This document shows, one piece after another, positions 1-8,850 of a stretch of DNA of 13,944 nucleotides. The DNA lies in the NCBI GenBank assembly GCA_025800305.1, contig JAOXRY010000452.1, positions 1-13,944 of the forward strand, written 5' to 3'. Each line of letters opens with the position of its first letter. Positions within the stretch are counted from its first letter, which is position 1. The notes beneath the pieces were generated by a model, which worked only from the letters and a program-made list of their open reading frames with translations, was not told the DNA's origin and ran no database searches. Origin of the DNA: Campylobacterales bacterium. Lineage in GTDB: Bacteria > Campylobacterota > Campylobacteria > Campylobacterales > SZUA-545. Position numbers and translations under genes: made by a program.

Positions 1-1026
1 GACTTAAAAATCTTAGTAATAGATGATGACCCATTTATGCATGAAGTTATTCAAGAATTGGTAGGAGACGCTTTTGCGACTATTGATCATGCCAATGATG
101 GTGCTGAAGCTTTAGAAATTTTTAAAAAAAATAGAGATAAATATGACTTTATCATGACAGATATTCAGATGCCAAATATGAATGGTGTAGAGTTTGTTGG
201 AAAAGTAAGGGCTTTAGATGATGAAATCCCTTTAATAGTTGCTTCTGCCCATGATGATGCTAATTATCTTATAGAACTTATTAATTATGGTGTTGATTAT
301 TTTTTCTCAAAACCTATTGGTATGTCAACAATACCAGATCTTATAAAGGTTTGTGCAAATGTTGTTAATGTAAAGGTGATCAGAGAATATCAAATTATGT
401 TAGAAGAGTCTCAAGCTGAATTAGAAAGACAAAATCAAGAACTTCAAGCAGCTTTGAAAAAACTAAGTGAAGTGGAAAATAAAAACACACTATTAGTTGA
501 GGCGGTAAAAGATAATAAACAGTATTCAGAAGATGAAATTGTTTATTTAAAAGAGAAGTCAAATACAATGGACGCTGAAGAATTCCATGCCCATTATCCT
601 ACAGATCTTGAAAGTAAAAATACAAATATGGAAAATATTGAGGAAAAACTTGATATCACAATTTCAAAGATCCTTACCAATCCAAGTGTTGACACATTTC
701 AAAGTATTGGTTATTTATTTAATACATATGCAGATAATATTCTTTTAATTTCTGAGTTTTCAAATATTGGTGTTGCAATTCAGAAAATGGCAGAGACGTT
801 TTATGAAATTGAATCACTAGACAACCCAGCTTTAGTAGAAGAGATCTTATACTCAATTTCAAGAAACATTGAGAAATGGAGAATATCAATTTTTGTTGCA
901 AAAGATGCAGATGATATTCACTATCTTGATAACTCTTTGATTGGTGATTGTATGCAAGTTGATATGATGATAAAACCAAAAGAAGATTCAGCAGAAGATA
1001 CAAGTGGAGATATTGACTTTTTTTAA
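1..1026 (+). CDS. Response regulator, receiver domain plus coiled-coil and helical C-terminal region (5' end outside window)
   Basis: The frame is open from base 1, so the start lies upstream; 341 residues are visible. Residues 1-120 form a CheY-like receiver domain that takes a phosphoryl group from a histidine kinase or HPt protein. It shows the acidic cluster VIDDD (7-10), the phospho-acceptor Asp54 in MTDIQMPNMNG, Ser82 at the switch position and Lys104 in FFSKP. Residues about 125-185 are rich in E, K, Q and L and look like a coiled coil. Residues about 205-320 are probably helical and end in an acidic tail, GDIDFF. I see no HTH, GGDEF, EAL, HD or kinase domain, so the output is unknown; the C-terminal half could be a protein-interaction or dimerisation module. 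An HPt gene follows 14 bp downstream. The receiver call is secure; the role is not. Confidence 0.9.
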   Translation, partial: DLKILVIDDDPFMHEVIQELVGDAFATIDHANDGAEALEIFKKNRDKYDFIMTDIQMPNMNGVEFVGKVRALDDEIPLIVASAHDDANYLIELINYGVDYFFSKPIGMSTIPDLIKVCANVVNVKVIREYQIMLEESQAELERQNQELQAALKKLSEVENKNTLLVEAVKDNKQYSEDEIVYLKEKSNTMDAEEFHAHYPTDLESKNTNMENIEEKLDITISKILTNPSVDTFQSIGYLFNTYADNILLISEFSNIGVAIQKMAETFYEIESLDNPALVEEILYSISRNIEKWRISIFVAKDADDIHYLDNSLIGDCMQVDMMIKPKEDSAEDTSGDIDFF

Positions 1027-1040
1027 AAACAAGGATAAAG

Positions 1041-1379
1041 ATGGCAAATAAAGAAAATGGACAAAAACTAAGAGAAATCGCACTCAGTACAGTAATGGAA
1101 CTTGTTGGAGACGAAGATACAGCAGAGATTATTATGGATGAAGCTGTAACCAATCTTCCTAATCTCAAAGATGAGCTCCAAGGAGCTTTAGATAGTAGTG
1201 ATTTAGAACTTGCTTCTAGAAGTGCCCACTCTTTAAAAGGTGTTATGTCTACACTTGGCTTACATAGTGAAAGTGATTATGCTAAAGTTTGTGAACAAGC
1301 ATTAAAATCTGGAGATACAAATATTGAAGAAGCAAAAGTGAAACTTTTTGCTTCTATTGATGACTTTATGGCTGTTTAG
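1041..1379 (+). CDS. HPt (histidine phosphotransfer) domain protein
   Basis: This 112-residue protein is a single HPt domain: an all-helical carrier that shuttles a phosphoryl group between receiver domains in a phosphorelay, in the cytoplasm. The signature is SAHSLKGVMSTLG, with His63 as the phosphorylated residue and the usual LKG after it. The acidic, helical sequence before it (residues 8-60) and the length fit one four-helix bundle. The start ATG sits 7 nt after AAGGA. The gene follows the response regulator by 14 bp and is probably co-transcribed with it, so the receiver is a likely partner; that pairing is inference. Its TAG stop overlaps the TAA stop of the convergent lnt gene, so there is no room for a separate terminator between them. 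Confidence 0.9.
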   Translation: MANKENGQKLREIALSTVMELVGDEDTAEIIMDEAVTNLPNLKDELQGALDSSDLELASRSAHSLKGVMSTLGLHSESDYAKVCEQALKSGDTNIEEAKVKLFASIDDFMAV

Positions 1380-2605
1380 TTTATTATCTCTGATGGACTC
1401 ATATTTGATGAGTGATAAACTTTTACTCCATACTTATTCCCAAGATGTTTCATAAGAAGCTTCTGTAACGTTGGTTCAATCGATGGTGTGAACCAACCAT
1501 TGTTGGAAGTTACAATCATAAAAGGTGGAGAAGTTTGAAACATCTCTTCTTTTGTTCCTTCATAGCAAATCCCATTTCTAAATTTATATTTTCCAATTTG
1601 AAAATCTGTAGGCTTAGTTGCTGTTTCAAAATCATTAGATCCTTCAAAAAATAAGTCATTTATCCAGCCTCCTAACCATTTAGGAAGTGGAATAGTCTCT
1701 CCAAAAGGTACAAGGTGAACCTTGTCTGCAATGGTCATTTTCCCTTTTTCAAATAGATAGGTAGAGTTGTACACCCTCTTATTTTCAAGTTTTAGTGCTC
1801 CAACAATGATGGAAATATCATGGCTATGTTTTTTTAAGATCTCTAAAAGAGGCTTATCTAGGTTAAGTGTGATAGGAAAGGATGTTTCAGGAAGGACTAT
1901 TAAATCGTATCCTTCTTCCTTTCCTTTGATGATTCTCTCTAAGCCATCATAAACAAATGTGGATTTATATTGTGGCTTCCACTTTTTATTTTGATCTATT
2001 GTTAATTCTGTTAATTTAATTTTAAGATCTGCATTAGGTAGATTGACTGGATTGTAATTAATTGCAAAAAGAAAAAAAGGAATTGGTGCGATTTTCCAAA
2101 TATTTTTTTCTTTAAGGTTTGAAAATAGGGTGATGGCAATAAGAATTGATAAAAACCTAAAAGTATCATTGGCAATGTAGGAGTTTAATAAAATAAGTTC
2201 AGGTTTGAACCACTCAAAACCAAAAGGTGTTATAAAGGTGAATCCAATCCAGATAGCAAACATTCTATAGATAAGATTTTTAATATAGAATACCACATAA
2301 AAAATCCCTCCATAAAGTAATCCACTAAGAAGAGGTGTAAGATACATCAGAAAAGGCATCTGGGTAAATCTAAAGCTAAAACCAACCCAATACAACCAAA
2401 AAATACCGATAAGAAAACCAATCATAAACTGGGTTTTTCTCTCTCCGTTAATCCACAGGTAAATTCCAAAAATTCCAAAGAGAGTGTTAATTAGATAGTT
2501 TGAAATTCCAAAGTGTTCTAAGTAAATAAAAAGTGATAAAGAACTTGCTGTTACAAAGGCATATAATGGCTGATTTTTTAGTCTGTTAATGATACAATCT
2601 CTCAA
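1376..2605 (-). CDS. lnt: Apolipoprotein N-acyltransferase Lnt (TTG start, short C-terminus)
   Basis: Lnt adds the third acyl chain to the N-terminal cysteine of lipoproteins in the inner membrane, taking it from phospholipid. Residues 1-185 hold several hydrophobic segments; about 195 onward is the periplasmic nitrilase (CN_hydrolase) domain. The catalytic triad is visible: Glu240 in LPETSFP, Lys295 in DKVHLVPFGE and Cys347 in NGICYEG, with the supporting Glu349. At 409 aa it is much shorter than E. coli Lnt (512); it stops soon after the SNNGWF motif (367-372) and lacks the C-terminal membrane helix. Campylobacterota members are generally shorter than enteric ones, so this may be a clade trait. 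The start is TTG at 2605-2603, with AAGGAA five bases upstream. The gene is divergent from yajC with 25 bp between the starts, and converges on the HPt gene. Confidence 0.93.
   Translation of the reverse strand: MRDCIINRLKNQPLYAFVTASSLSLFIYLEHFGISNYLINTLFGIFGIYLWINGERKTQFMIGFLIGIFWLYWVGFSFRFTQMPFLMYLTPLLSGLLYGGIFYVVFYIKNLIYRMFAIWIGFTFITPFGFEWFKPELILLNSYIANDTFRFLSILIAITLFSNLKEKNIWKIAPIPFFLFAINYNPVNLPNADLKIKLTELTIDQNKKWKPQYKSTFVYDGLERIIKGKEEGYDLIVLPETSFPITLNLDKPLLEILKKHSHDISIIVGALKLENKRVYNSTYLFEKGKMTIADKVHLVPFGETIPLPKWLGGWINDLFFEGSNDFETATKPTDFQIGKYKFRNGICYEGTKEEMFQTSPPFMIVTSNNGWFTPSIEPTLQKLLMKHLGNKYGVKVYHSSNMSPSEIIN
2562..2598 (+). promoter_or_regulatory. Candidate promoter(s) for yajC-secD-secF inside the lnt 5' coding region
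   Basis: Only 25 bp separate the divergent lnt and yajC starts, so the yajC promoter must lie within lnt or further away. Two -10-like boxes are visible on the + strand: TATAAT at 2562-2567, and TACAAT at 2593-2598 preceded by TG plus one base (extended -10). The second would start transcription near 2605, giving a leader of about 26 nt. No good -35 is seen, which is normal for Campylobacterota sigma-70 promoters. AT-rich DNA makes chance matches common. Confidence 0.35.
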
Positions 2606-2630
2606 AAAATTTCCTTAAAAGGGTCTAAAA

Positions 2631-2912
2631 ATGGAAAACGAACCAAGTGTATTAGCTTCATTGCTTCCACTAATTGTACTTTTTGGTATATTTTATCTTC
2701 TGGTAATTCTACCACAGCAAAGACAAAACAAGAAGCATAAAGAGACAATCGAATCATTAAAAAAAGGTGATAAGATCTTAACTACAGGTGGTATTCACGG
2801 TGAAGTTGAAAAAGTTGAAGAAGAGTTCTTCAAAGTTAAAATCGCAGATGACACAGTTGTTAAGTTAGAAAAAGAGTTTATTGTTAAAAAACTAGGGGAA
2901 GATGAAAAGTAA
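2631..2912 (+). CDS. yajC: Preprotein translocase accessory subunit YajC
   Basis: YajC is a small inner-membrane protein that associates with SecD and SecF to help Sec-dependent export. The 93-residue product has one transmembrane segment (about residues 10-27), then the family hallmark LPQQRQNKKHKE and a small cytoplasmic domain containing KKGDKILTTGGIHGEV. The length is usual for the family. A GGG-containing Shine-Dalgarno lies about 8 nt upstream of the ATG. secD begins 2 bp after the stop, so yajC-secD-secF form an operon, the conserved order in Gram-negative bacteria. Confidence 0.96.
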   Translation: MENEPSVLASLLPLIVLFGIFYLLVILPQQRQNKKHKETIESLKKGDKILTTGGIHGEVEKVEEEFFKVKIADDTVVKLEKEFIVKKLGEDEK

Positions 2913-2914
2913 GA

Positions 2915-4507
2915 ATGAAATCTAACTACTCCTACCGTCTATTTGTATTAATAGCGGCATTTATGTTTGGAGTCTTCTTTTCGGCTCCATCTCTTTTACA
3001 AACAGAAGATGGATCTAAGGTTAACTTAGGTCTAGATCTTCAAGGTGGGCTTTATATGCTTCTTGGCGTAAAAACTGATGAAGCTGTAGAGGCTAAAATT
3101 GAATCAATTGCTTCAGGACTTAATTATTTTTGTGAATCTGAAGATATTCTGATTGATGATCTCTCTTTTAATACAGAGGAAGTAACTTTCCAACTATTAG
3201 ATGATACTATGAAGTCAAAACTTGATGAGTACATCAAAACAATCAATGGACTTGATGTTGTTGACACTTCTTTGAATTATGTTATCACATTAACAGAGGA
3301 AGAAATTAAATTAACAAGAGATTTTGCAGTTACCCAATCTGTTGAAACAATTAGAAACAGACTAGATCAGTTTGGTCTTGCTGAACCTACTGTTGCTAGA
3401 CAAGGTTTGGAAAAGATCTTAGTGGAACTTCCTGGAATTAAAACCCAAGAAGAGGAGCAAAGAGCAAGAAAACTTATTGGTAAAACAGCACATTTATTGA
3501 TGATGGCTGTTGATGAAGAAAGAGCAGAATTAGCTCAGACAATGACAGAGTATCAAGCAGCTAGTTTTAATGATGTTCTATTAGAAGATGTTTACAATCC
3601 TGCAATAAAATATGTATTAAAGAAAATTCCTATTCTAGATGGCAGTAAGCTTACTGACGCTCGTGTAGGTTATGATGAAAATAACAGACCTGTAATTAAT
3701 TTTAGTCTTGATGGAGAAGGTGCAAGAATTTTTGGTGACTTTTCTGGTAGCAATGTTGGAAAAAGATTGGCAGTTGTTCTTGATGACAAAGTATATTCAG
3801 ATCCTGTAATTAGAGAAAGAATTGGAGCTGGAAGTGGACAAATTAGTGGAAACTTTACAACTCAAGAGGCATCCGACCTTGCCATCGCATTAAGATCTGG
3901 TGCATTAGCTGCCAGTGTGACAATGCTTGAAAAAAGATCTGTAGGTCCATCTTTAGGTGCAGATAGTATCAAAGCTGGTGCTATTAGTTTAATCTCTGGA
4001 TTTGTTTTAGTAGCTATTTTTATGGTTGTTTACTACGGATATTCTGGAATTATTAGTAACGTTGCACTTATTGCCAACTTATTTATTATTCTTGCAGTAA
4101 TGGCACTTTTTGGTGCAACTCTAACTCTTCCTGGTATGGTAGGAATTGTATTAACTGTTGGTATGGCTGTTGATGCCAATGTAATTATCAATGAGAGAAT
4201 AAAAGAGTTGATTTTTGAAGGCAAAAGTGTTGCTAAAGCAATTGAAGACGGATATGCAAATGCATTTTCAGCTATTTTTGATGCCAACATTACGACTCTA
4301 ATTGCAGCAATAGCACTCTATGCTTATGGTACTGGACCTATTAAAGGTTTTGCTTTAACATTGAGTATTGGTATTTTAGCTTCAATGCTAACAGCGATTA
4401 CAGGTACAAGAGGACTTTATGATCTCCTTGGTCACAGAATTAACAAAAATAATAGAAAAAGATGGTTTGGAATCAAATCTTTTAAACATCCACAAGGAGG
4501 GAAATAA
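2915..4507 (+). CDS. secD: Protein translocase subunit SecD
   Basis: SecD and SecF form a proton-driven membrane complex that pulls exported proteins through SecYEG on the periplasmic side. The protein is 530 aa. TM1 is at about 10-25, followed by the diagnostic LGLDLQGGLYML (38-50), a large periplasmic region (P1, to about 345), and five C-terminal membrane helices. The helix around 405-425 carries VGMAVDANVIINERIKE, with Asp420 and Asn422 conserved in the proton path. The start follows yajC by 2 bp. The TAA stop shares its last base with the ATG of secF, with a strong AAGGAGGG at the end of secD serving secF, so translation of the two is probably coupled. Nothing is missing. Confidence 0.97.
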   Translation: MKSNYSYRLFVLIAAFMFGVFFSAPSLLQTEDGSKVNLGLDLQGGLYMLLGVKTDEAVEAKIESIASGLNYFCESEDILIDDLSFNTEEVTFQLLDDTMKSKLDEYIKTINGLDVVDTSLNYVITLTEEEIKLTRDFAVTQSVETIRNRLDQFGLAEPTVARQGLEKILVELPGIKTQEEEQRARKLIGKTAHLLMMAVDEERAELAQTMTEYQAASFNDVLLEDVYNPAIKYVLKKIPILDGSKLTDARVGYDENNRPVINFSLDGEGARIFGDFSGSNVGKRLAVVLDDKVYSDPVIRERIGAGSGQISGNFTTQEASDLAIALRSGALAASVTMLEKRSVGPSLGADSIKAGAISLISGFVLVAIFMVVYYGYSGIISNVALIANLFIILAVMALFGATLTLPGMVGIVLTVGMAVDANVIINERIKELIFEGKSVAKAIEDGYANAFSAIFDANITTLIAAIALYAYGTGPIKGFALTLSIGILASMLTAITGTRGLYDLLGHRINKNNRKRWFGIKSFKHPQGGK

Positions 4508-5475
4508 TGCAGATCTTTAGTTACGATAAAGTTTTCAACTTAATGGCTAAAAAGTTTATTTTCCTTGGACTCTCTGTTGTTGTAGTTGCTACAGCTTTCA
4601 CATTTATTTTTGGTAAAGGACCTAGTTTTGGTATTGACTTTGTTGGTGGTACTGTAGTTCAGGTTCAATATCAAGAAAAAGCTCCTCTTACTAAGATTAG
4701 AGAAGTTTTAAAAAACAGCCAATATAGTGATGCTTTTTTACAAGAGTTTGGTAGTGATAAAGAGATAGTAATCAAACTTCCTACCGTTTCAAATGCCATA
4801 GGCAGTGATATTGGAGATTCAATTAGAGGTGTTCTAAAAGCAACTGGTGATTTTGAAATCAGAAGAGTTGATATGGTTGGACCAAAGGTTGGTAATGAAT
4901 TAAGAGAAAAGGGTATTTCTGCTCTTGCTTTTGCAATTATTGGTGTTTTAATCTATATCGCTTTTAGATTTGAGTGGAGATTTGCCGTTGCTTCTGTAAT
5001 TGCACTTATTCATGACATTGTTATTACAACAGGTTTTGTTGTTGCTTTTGATGTAACAGTGAACTTGGAGATCTTAGCAGCACTTCTTACAATTTTAGGA
5101 TATTCACTAAATGACACAATCGTTGTATTTGATAGGATTAGAGAAGGACTTACTACATCTAAATCAAATAAGCTTGACACTATTATTAATGAGTCTGTTT
5201 CAAGAACACTTTCAAGAACAACACTAACATCATTAACGACATTCTTTGTTGTTTTAGTTCTATTTCTTTTTGGAGGTGAACTTATTAACGGTCTTTCATT
5301 TACACTTCTTATTGGTGTAGTTGTTGGTACCTATAGTTCAATTTTTATTGCTGCTTCAACTCTTAGTTTATTAGGATTCTCACCAAGTGATTATAGAAAT
5401 AAACAGGCAGAAAAAGAGAGAATTAAAAGAGAAAAAGAGAGAATTAGAGCCCAGTATGAGGGTGGAGCTCTTTAG
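4507..5475 (+). CDS. secF: Protein translocase subunit SecF
   Basis: SecF is the partner of SecD in the SecDF export motor of the inner membrane. The protein has 322 residues. TM1 is at about 15-35, followed by the SecF signature SFGIDFVGGTVVQV (40-53), a short periplasmic domain, and five further helices. GYSLNDTIVVFDRIRE (198-213) is the SecF counterpart of the SecD GMAVDANVIINERIKE helix. The last 30 or so residues are a highly charged cytoplasmic tail of alternating KER and KRE units. The ATG overlaps the secD stop by one base (TAATG). After secF comes the only sizeable gap in this operon (78 bp). Confidence 0.97.
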   Translation: MQIFSYDKVFNLMAKKFIFLGLSVVVVATAFTFIFGKGPSFGIDFVGGTVVQVQYQEKAPLTKIREVLKNSQYSDAFLQEFGSDKEIVIKLPTVSNAIGSDIGDSIRGVLKATGDFEIRRVDMVGPKVGNELREKGISALAFAIIGVLIYIAFRFEWRFAVASVIALIHDIVITTGFVVAFDVTVNLEILAALLTILGYSLNDTIVVFDRIREGLTTSKSNKLDTIINESVSRTLSRTTLTSLTTFFVVLVLFLFGGELINGLSFTLLIGVVVGTYSSIFIAASTLSLLGFSPSDYRNKQAEKERIKREKERIRAQYEGGAL

Positions 5476-5491
5476 TTAATTATTAATTGTA

Positions 5492-5530
5492 AATTTTGAA
5501 TGTTGAATTGATAATTTAACATTCAAAATT
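5492..5530. repeat. Near-perfect AT-rich inverted repeat (18-bp stem, 3-nt loop)
   Basis: 5492-5509 pairs with 5513-5530. Thirteen outer base pairs are perfect (AATTTTGAATGTT against AACATTCAAAATT), followed by one G-T wobble and four A-T pairs, around the loop GAT. It lies between secF and the next gene. It has no GC-rich stem and no T-run, so it is not a standard terminator. It could be a remnant of a small mobile repeat, an mRNA processing site or a DNA cruciform. Confidence 0.8.
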
Positions 5531-5542
5531 CAAAATTCAAAA
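5522..5542. repeat. Tandem repeat, three copies of TTCAAAA
   Basis: Three perfect 7-bp copies run directly on from the right arm of the inverted repeat, and the first copy overlaps that arm. The left arm (AATTTTGAA) could therefore pair with any of the three copies. The AAGGAT Shine-Dalgarno of the next gene follows within a few bases. Confidence 0.85.
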
Positions 5543-5553
5543 TAAGGATTAGT

Positions 5554-5892
5554 ATGGATTGGGGAAAAGTTGTATACGTTTTTTTCCTGTTGATGAGTTT
5601 AACAACAACAGCAGGATTTTTATATGATGGAAATGAAATAGCACTCTATGTTGCGGCAAGTGTAAACCTTGTTTCAACTCTATTGAAAGTAGGTGTTAGA
5701 AATCTTCTTTCAGCTGAGTTATTGGCAAGTTCTTTAGTTGCAGACTTACACCTAATTCCTGCTTTTTTCGCAATGGAAGTATATAACGATTTAGAAACTG
5801 CAACGGCTCTTGCTATTGGTGCTGTTGTTGCAAATGTTGTTGCTATTGCACTATTTTTAGTTGAAACTGCAAAAACAAGGGAAGAGGTTTAA
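5554..5892 (+). CDS. Small multi-pass membrane protein, DUF6394-like
   Basis: The 112-residue product is strongly hydrophobic, with about three to four membrane segments (roughly 4-22, 28-46, 60-77 and 83-104). It looks like the Campylobacterota-restricted family I recall as DUF6394, which sits between secF and leuS; I cannot confirm that number here. The function is unknown. Notable residues are a conserved-looking [19 protein letters not shown] stretch (50-68) and a short charged C-terminus. The ATG follows AAGGAT by 5 nt. Its stop overlaps the leuS start (TAATG), so it is translated together with leuS. The 78-bp gap before it raises the question of whether it belongs to the secDF transcript or starts a new one with leuS. 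Confidence 0.8.
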   Translation: MDWGKVVYVFFLLMSLTTTAGFLYDGNEIALYVAASVNLVSTLLKVGVRNLLSAELLASSLVADLHLIPAFFAMEVYNDLETATALAIGAVVANVVAIALFLVETAKTREEV

Positions 5893-8342
5893 TGGCGTAC
5901 GAACAATATAGTCCAAGTGAGTTAGAGTCAAAATGGCAAGACGTTTGGGATTCTACAAATGCTTTTGAGCCAGAAGACTCTTATAAAAAACCAAAAAAAT
6001 ATATTCTTTCAATGTTCCCATATCCAAGTGGAAGAATCCACATGGGACATGTGAGAAACTACTGTCTAGGTGACGCATTTGCCAGACATTTTAGAAAACA
6101 AAACTACAATGTTCTTCACCCAATTGGTTGGGATAGTTTTGGTATGCCAGCAGAAAATGCAGCAATTAAAAACAAACTTCATCCAAAAAAATGGACATAT
6201 GAAAATATAGACTACATGAAAAAAGAGTTAAACTCTTTAGGACTTTCTTTTTCAAAAACAAGAGAGTTTGCAACAAGTGATGAACTTTATACAAGATGGG
6301 AACAAGAGTTTATCATCAAAATGTATGAAGAAGGACTTCTCTACAAAAAATCAACAACAGTAAACTGGTGTGAAGATTGTCATACTGTTCTTGCAAATGA
6401 GCAGGTAGAAGATGGTTGTTGTTGGAGATGTGACAATCAGGTTGAACAAAAAGAGATGCCAGGTTTTTACATCGCAATTACAAAATACTCTCAAACTCTT
6501 TTAGATGACTTAAAGATCTTAGAAAGTCAGTGGCCATCGCAGGTTCTTACAATGCAGGAGAACTGGATTGGAAGATCTACAGGTCTTGAATTTGACTTTG
6601 AGCTTTCAGAAGATAGCAAAGCAAAGCTAGATAATAAGTTCGATAAATATAGTGTATTTACAACAAGACCAGATACAATTTTTGGTGTAAGTTACTCTGC
6701 ACTTGCCCCTGAGCATGATATTGTTACTTATATTATTGAGAATAAACTAATAGACGATGAAAAAATTGCAGAGATTGAAGCAATGAGAAAAGTAGGGGAA
6801 AGAGATAGAGCTGCTGAAGAGAAAAAAGGTCTTTACCTTGAAATTGATGTTGTTCATCCTCTAACAGGTGAGAAAGTTCCTGTTTGGGTTGCTAACTTTG
6901 TTCTTGCATCTTATGGTGGTGGAGCTGTTATGGCTGTACCTGCTCATGATGAGAGAGACTTTGAATTTGCACAAAAATATGTTTTACCTATTAAACAAGT
7001 AATTGATGGTGGAGAAAAAGTAGAAAAAGCTGCTTTTACAGAAGCTGGAGCTCTTGTTGACAGTGGTGATTTCACTGGTGAAAAAAGTGGAAATGCCAAA
7101 GATCTAATCATCGAGCACTTTGAGAAAAAAGAGCTTGGAAGCAGAAAAGTAAACTTCAAACTAAGAGACTGGGGTGTTAGCAGACAAAGATATTGGGGAG
7201 CTCCACTTCCTTTTGTGAACTGTGACTCTTGTGGTGTGGTTCCAGAAAAATTAGAGAACTTACCAATTGCACTTCCAGAAGATGTGGAGATTACAGGAGA
7301 GGGGAACCCGCTTGATTCTCATCCAACTTGGAAAAATTGTAAATGTCCTAAATGTGGAAAAGATGCTGTAAGAGAGACAGATACTCTTGATACTTTTGTT
7401 CAGTCCTCTTGGTATCATCTAAGATATGCAACAAATCCTAGTAAGTGGAACGATGTTGGTATCAGTAAAGAAGACAGTGATTACTGGATGGATGTTGATC
7501 AGTACATTGGTGGTATTGAACACGCAATCTTACACCTTCTCTATGCAAGATTCTTTACAAAAGCGCTAAACTCTCTAGGTTATACAAATTCAGCAGAACC
7601 TTTTAAAAACTTACTTACTCAAGGTATGGTTTTAAAAGATGGTGCTAAGATGAGTAAGTCAAAAGGAAACACTGTAGATCCAGACGCTCTTATTAAAAAA
7701 TATGGTGCAGATACAGCAAGACTATTTATCCTTTTTGCAGCTCCGCCAACAAAAGAATTAGAGTGGAATGATAACGCTGTTGAAGGAAGTTTCAAGTTCT
7801 TAGGAAGACTTTATAGAGGAGCTGAGAATGTAACAGCTAAAGAACTTCCAAAGATTGAGCACTCATCACTTTCTAAAGAGGAAAAAGAAGCAAGACTAAA
7901 AGTGTATGAAGCAGCAAACAAAGCTGTAGAAGTTTTTGAAAAGACAAGAGCTTTTAATACACTTATTGCTTCATCAATGGAAGCTTTAAATGCTCTTTAC
8001 AATCAAAAAAATGGTGATGTTTGGAGTGAGGGTTACTTTATCCTTCTAAACCTTTTAGAGCCAATTGTTCCTCACCTAACTTGGGAGCTTTCGAATGAGC
8101 TGTTTGAGCTGAAAAACTTTACAGAAGTTGAAATTTTAGAGGAAGTTTTCGTAAAAGATAGTGTGACTCTTGGTGTTTCAATCAATGGTAAGAGAAGAGG
8201 GGAGATTGAAGTTCCTGCCTCAGCTTCTAAAGATGAGATCTTAATCTTAGCAAAAGAGGAAATGGCTTCAAGATTAGAAGGAGTCACAATCATTAAAGAG
8301 ATTGTTGTTCCAAATAGACTGGTTAACTTAGTTGTTAAGTAG
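5892..8342 (+). CDS. leuS: Leucyl-tRNA synthetase
   Basis: LeuS charges tRNA-Leu with leucine in the cytoplasm and removes mischarged amino acids in its editing domain. The protein is 816 aa, a normal bacterial length. The class I HIGH motif appears as HMGH (50-53) in [15 protein letters not shown], and KMSKS is exact at 586-590. The CP1 editing domain is present, with the threonine-containing [13 protein letters not shown] and the [19 protein letters not shown] segment. Two cysteine pairs resembling zinc ribbons are visible: CEDC (160-163) with the later CWRC, and CDSC (444-447) with CPKC. The anticodon-binding helices and a C-terminal domain ending in [15 protein letters not shown] complete the protein. 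It starts one base inside the preceding stop, and the last 11 bases overlap the start of lptE. Confidence 0.98.
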   Translation: MAYEQYSPSELESKWQDVWDSTNAFEPEDSYKKPKKYILSMFPYPSGRIHMGHVRNYCLGDAFARHFRKQNYNVLHPIGWDSFGMPAENAAIKNKLHPKKWTYENIDYMKKELNSLGLSFSKTREFATSDELYTRWEQEFIIKMYEEGLLYKKSTTVNWCEDCHTVLANEQVEDGCCWRCDNQVEQKEMPGFYIAITKYSQTLLDDLKILESQWPSQVLTMQENWIGRSTGLEFDFELSEDSKAKLDNKFDKYSVFTTRPDTIFGVSYSALAPEHDIVTYIIENKLIDDEKIAEIEAMRKVGERDRAAEEKKGLYLEIDVVHPLTGEKVPVWVANFVLASYGGGAVMAVPAHDERDFEFAQKYVLPIKQVIDGGEKVEKAAFTEAGALVDSGDFTGEKSGNAKDLIIEHFEKKELGSRKVNFKLRDWGVSRQRYWGAPLPFVNCDSCGVVPEKLENLPIALPEDVEITGEGNPLDSHPTWKNCKCPKCGKDAVRETDTLDTFVQSSWYHLRYATNPSKWNDVGISKEDSDYWMDVDQYIGGIEHAILHLLYARFFTKALNSLGYTNSAEPFKNLLTQGMVLKDGAKMSKSKGNTVDPDALIKKYGADTARLFILFAAPPTKELEWNDNAVEGSFKFLGRLYRGAENVTAKELPKIEHSSLSKEEKEARLKVYEAANKAVEVFEKTRAFNTLIASSMEALNALYNQKNGDVWSEGYFILLNLLEPIVPHLTWELSNELFELKNFTEVEILEEVFVKDSVTLGVSINGKRRGEIEVPASASKDEILILAKEEMASRLEGVTIIKEIVVPNRLVNLVVK

Positions 8343-8835
8343 GCTAACATTTTTAACACTTTTAGTATTACTACTAGCTGGTTGTGGATACAGACCCGCT
8401 AGTCACTATACAAAAAACAAGCTAGGAGACAAGATCTACGCAGAAGTCTCCATTCCTATCAGATCTCCAGAGTATGCAATTGCTATTACAGACGCTGTAA
8501 GAGAAGCTATTGTTGGAAGATTTAAAGCAGATATTGCCGAAGACAAAAATAGTGCAACTTCTGTTCTTAAAATCACAAGTGCTACCCATAGTGTCTCAGG
8601 GCTTCAAACTGATGGGCAAGGTATTACTGTTTCATATAGGGCAACAGTAACATTGAAAACTACAGTTTATGGAACAAATTTAACTGCAAGAACTTTTAGT
8701 GTAACTGGTACATACGACTTTCCCGCAGGAACAGACACAACCCTTTCTGAACAAAGAAAACTAGACGCTGTAAAAGAGGCAGCAGGGAAAGCTCTTGATG
8801 GGCTACTTTCTAAACTTGCTATTAGGGTGATTTAG
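8332..8835 (+). CDS. lptE: LPS-assembly lipoprotein LptE-like (TTG start)
   Basis: LptE is an outer-membrane lipoprotein that plugs LptD and helps insert LPS in the outer leaflet. The 167-residue product has a lipoprotein signal peptide: a short positive N-terminus, a hydrophobic core and the lipobox LLAGC, with Cys18 as the lipidated residue. The mature part has alternating beta-type sequence and repeated T/S-rich strands, as in LptE. Sequence identity in this family is low, so the name rests partly on position after leuS, where Campylobacterota carry this gene. The start must be TTG at 8332: an in-frame TAG lies immediately upstream, and no ATG, GTG or TTG comes later before the lipobox. 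No clear Shine-Dalgarno is seen, so initiation probably depends on ribosomes finishing leuS. Confidence 0.82.
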   Translation: MLSRLTFLTLLVLLLAGCGYRPASHYTKNKLGDKIYAEVSIPIRSPEYAIAITDAVREAIVGRFKADIAEDKNSATSVLKITSATHSVSGLQTDGQGITVSYRATVTLKTTVYGTNLTARTFSVTGTYDFPAGTDTTLSEQRKLDAVKEAAGKALDGLLSKLAIRVI

Positions 8836-8850
8836 TAGTAGAATAACTAC

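Noticed and set aside
719..1168. 149-codon open frame on the minus strand
   Set aside because: It lies opposite the response regulator and HPt genes, both with convincing domains; its sequence is low-complexity and has no family resemblance.
1384..1418. Hairpin ACTCAT/ATGAGT (with outer TTATC/GATAA) near the HPt-lnt junction as a terminator
   Set aside because: The core stem is 6 bp, it is inside lnt coding sequence, and neither strand has a proper T-run directly after it.
4033..4290. Minus-strand open frame within secD
   Set aside because: It is antisense to the conserved membrane helices of SecD and lacks a ribosome-binding site; a shadow of secD codon use.
5522..5542. TTCAAAA copies as the start of a CRISPR array
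   Set aside because: The units are 7 bp, contiguous and without spacers, and no cas gene is present.
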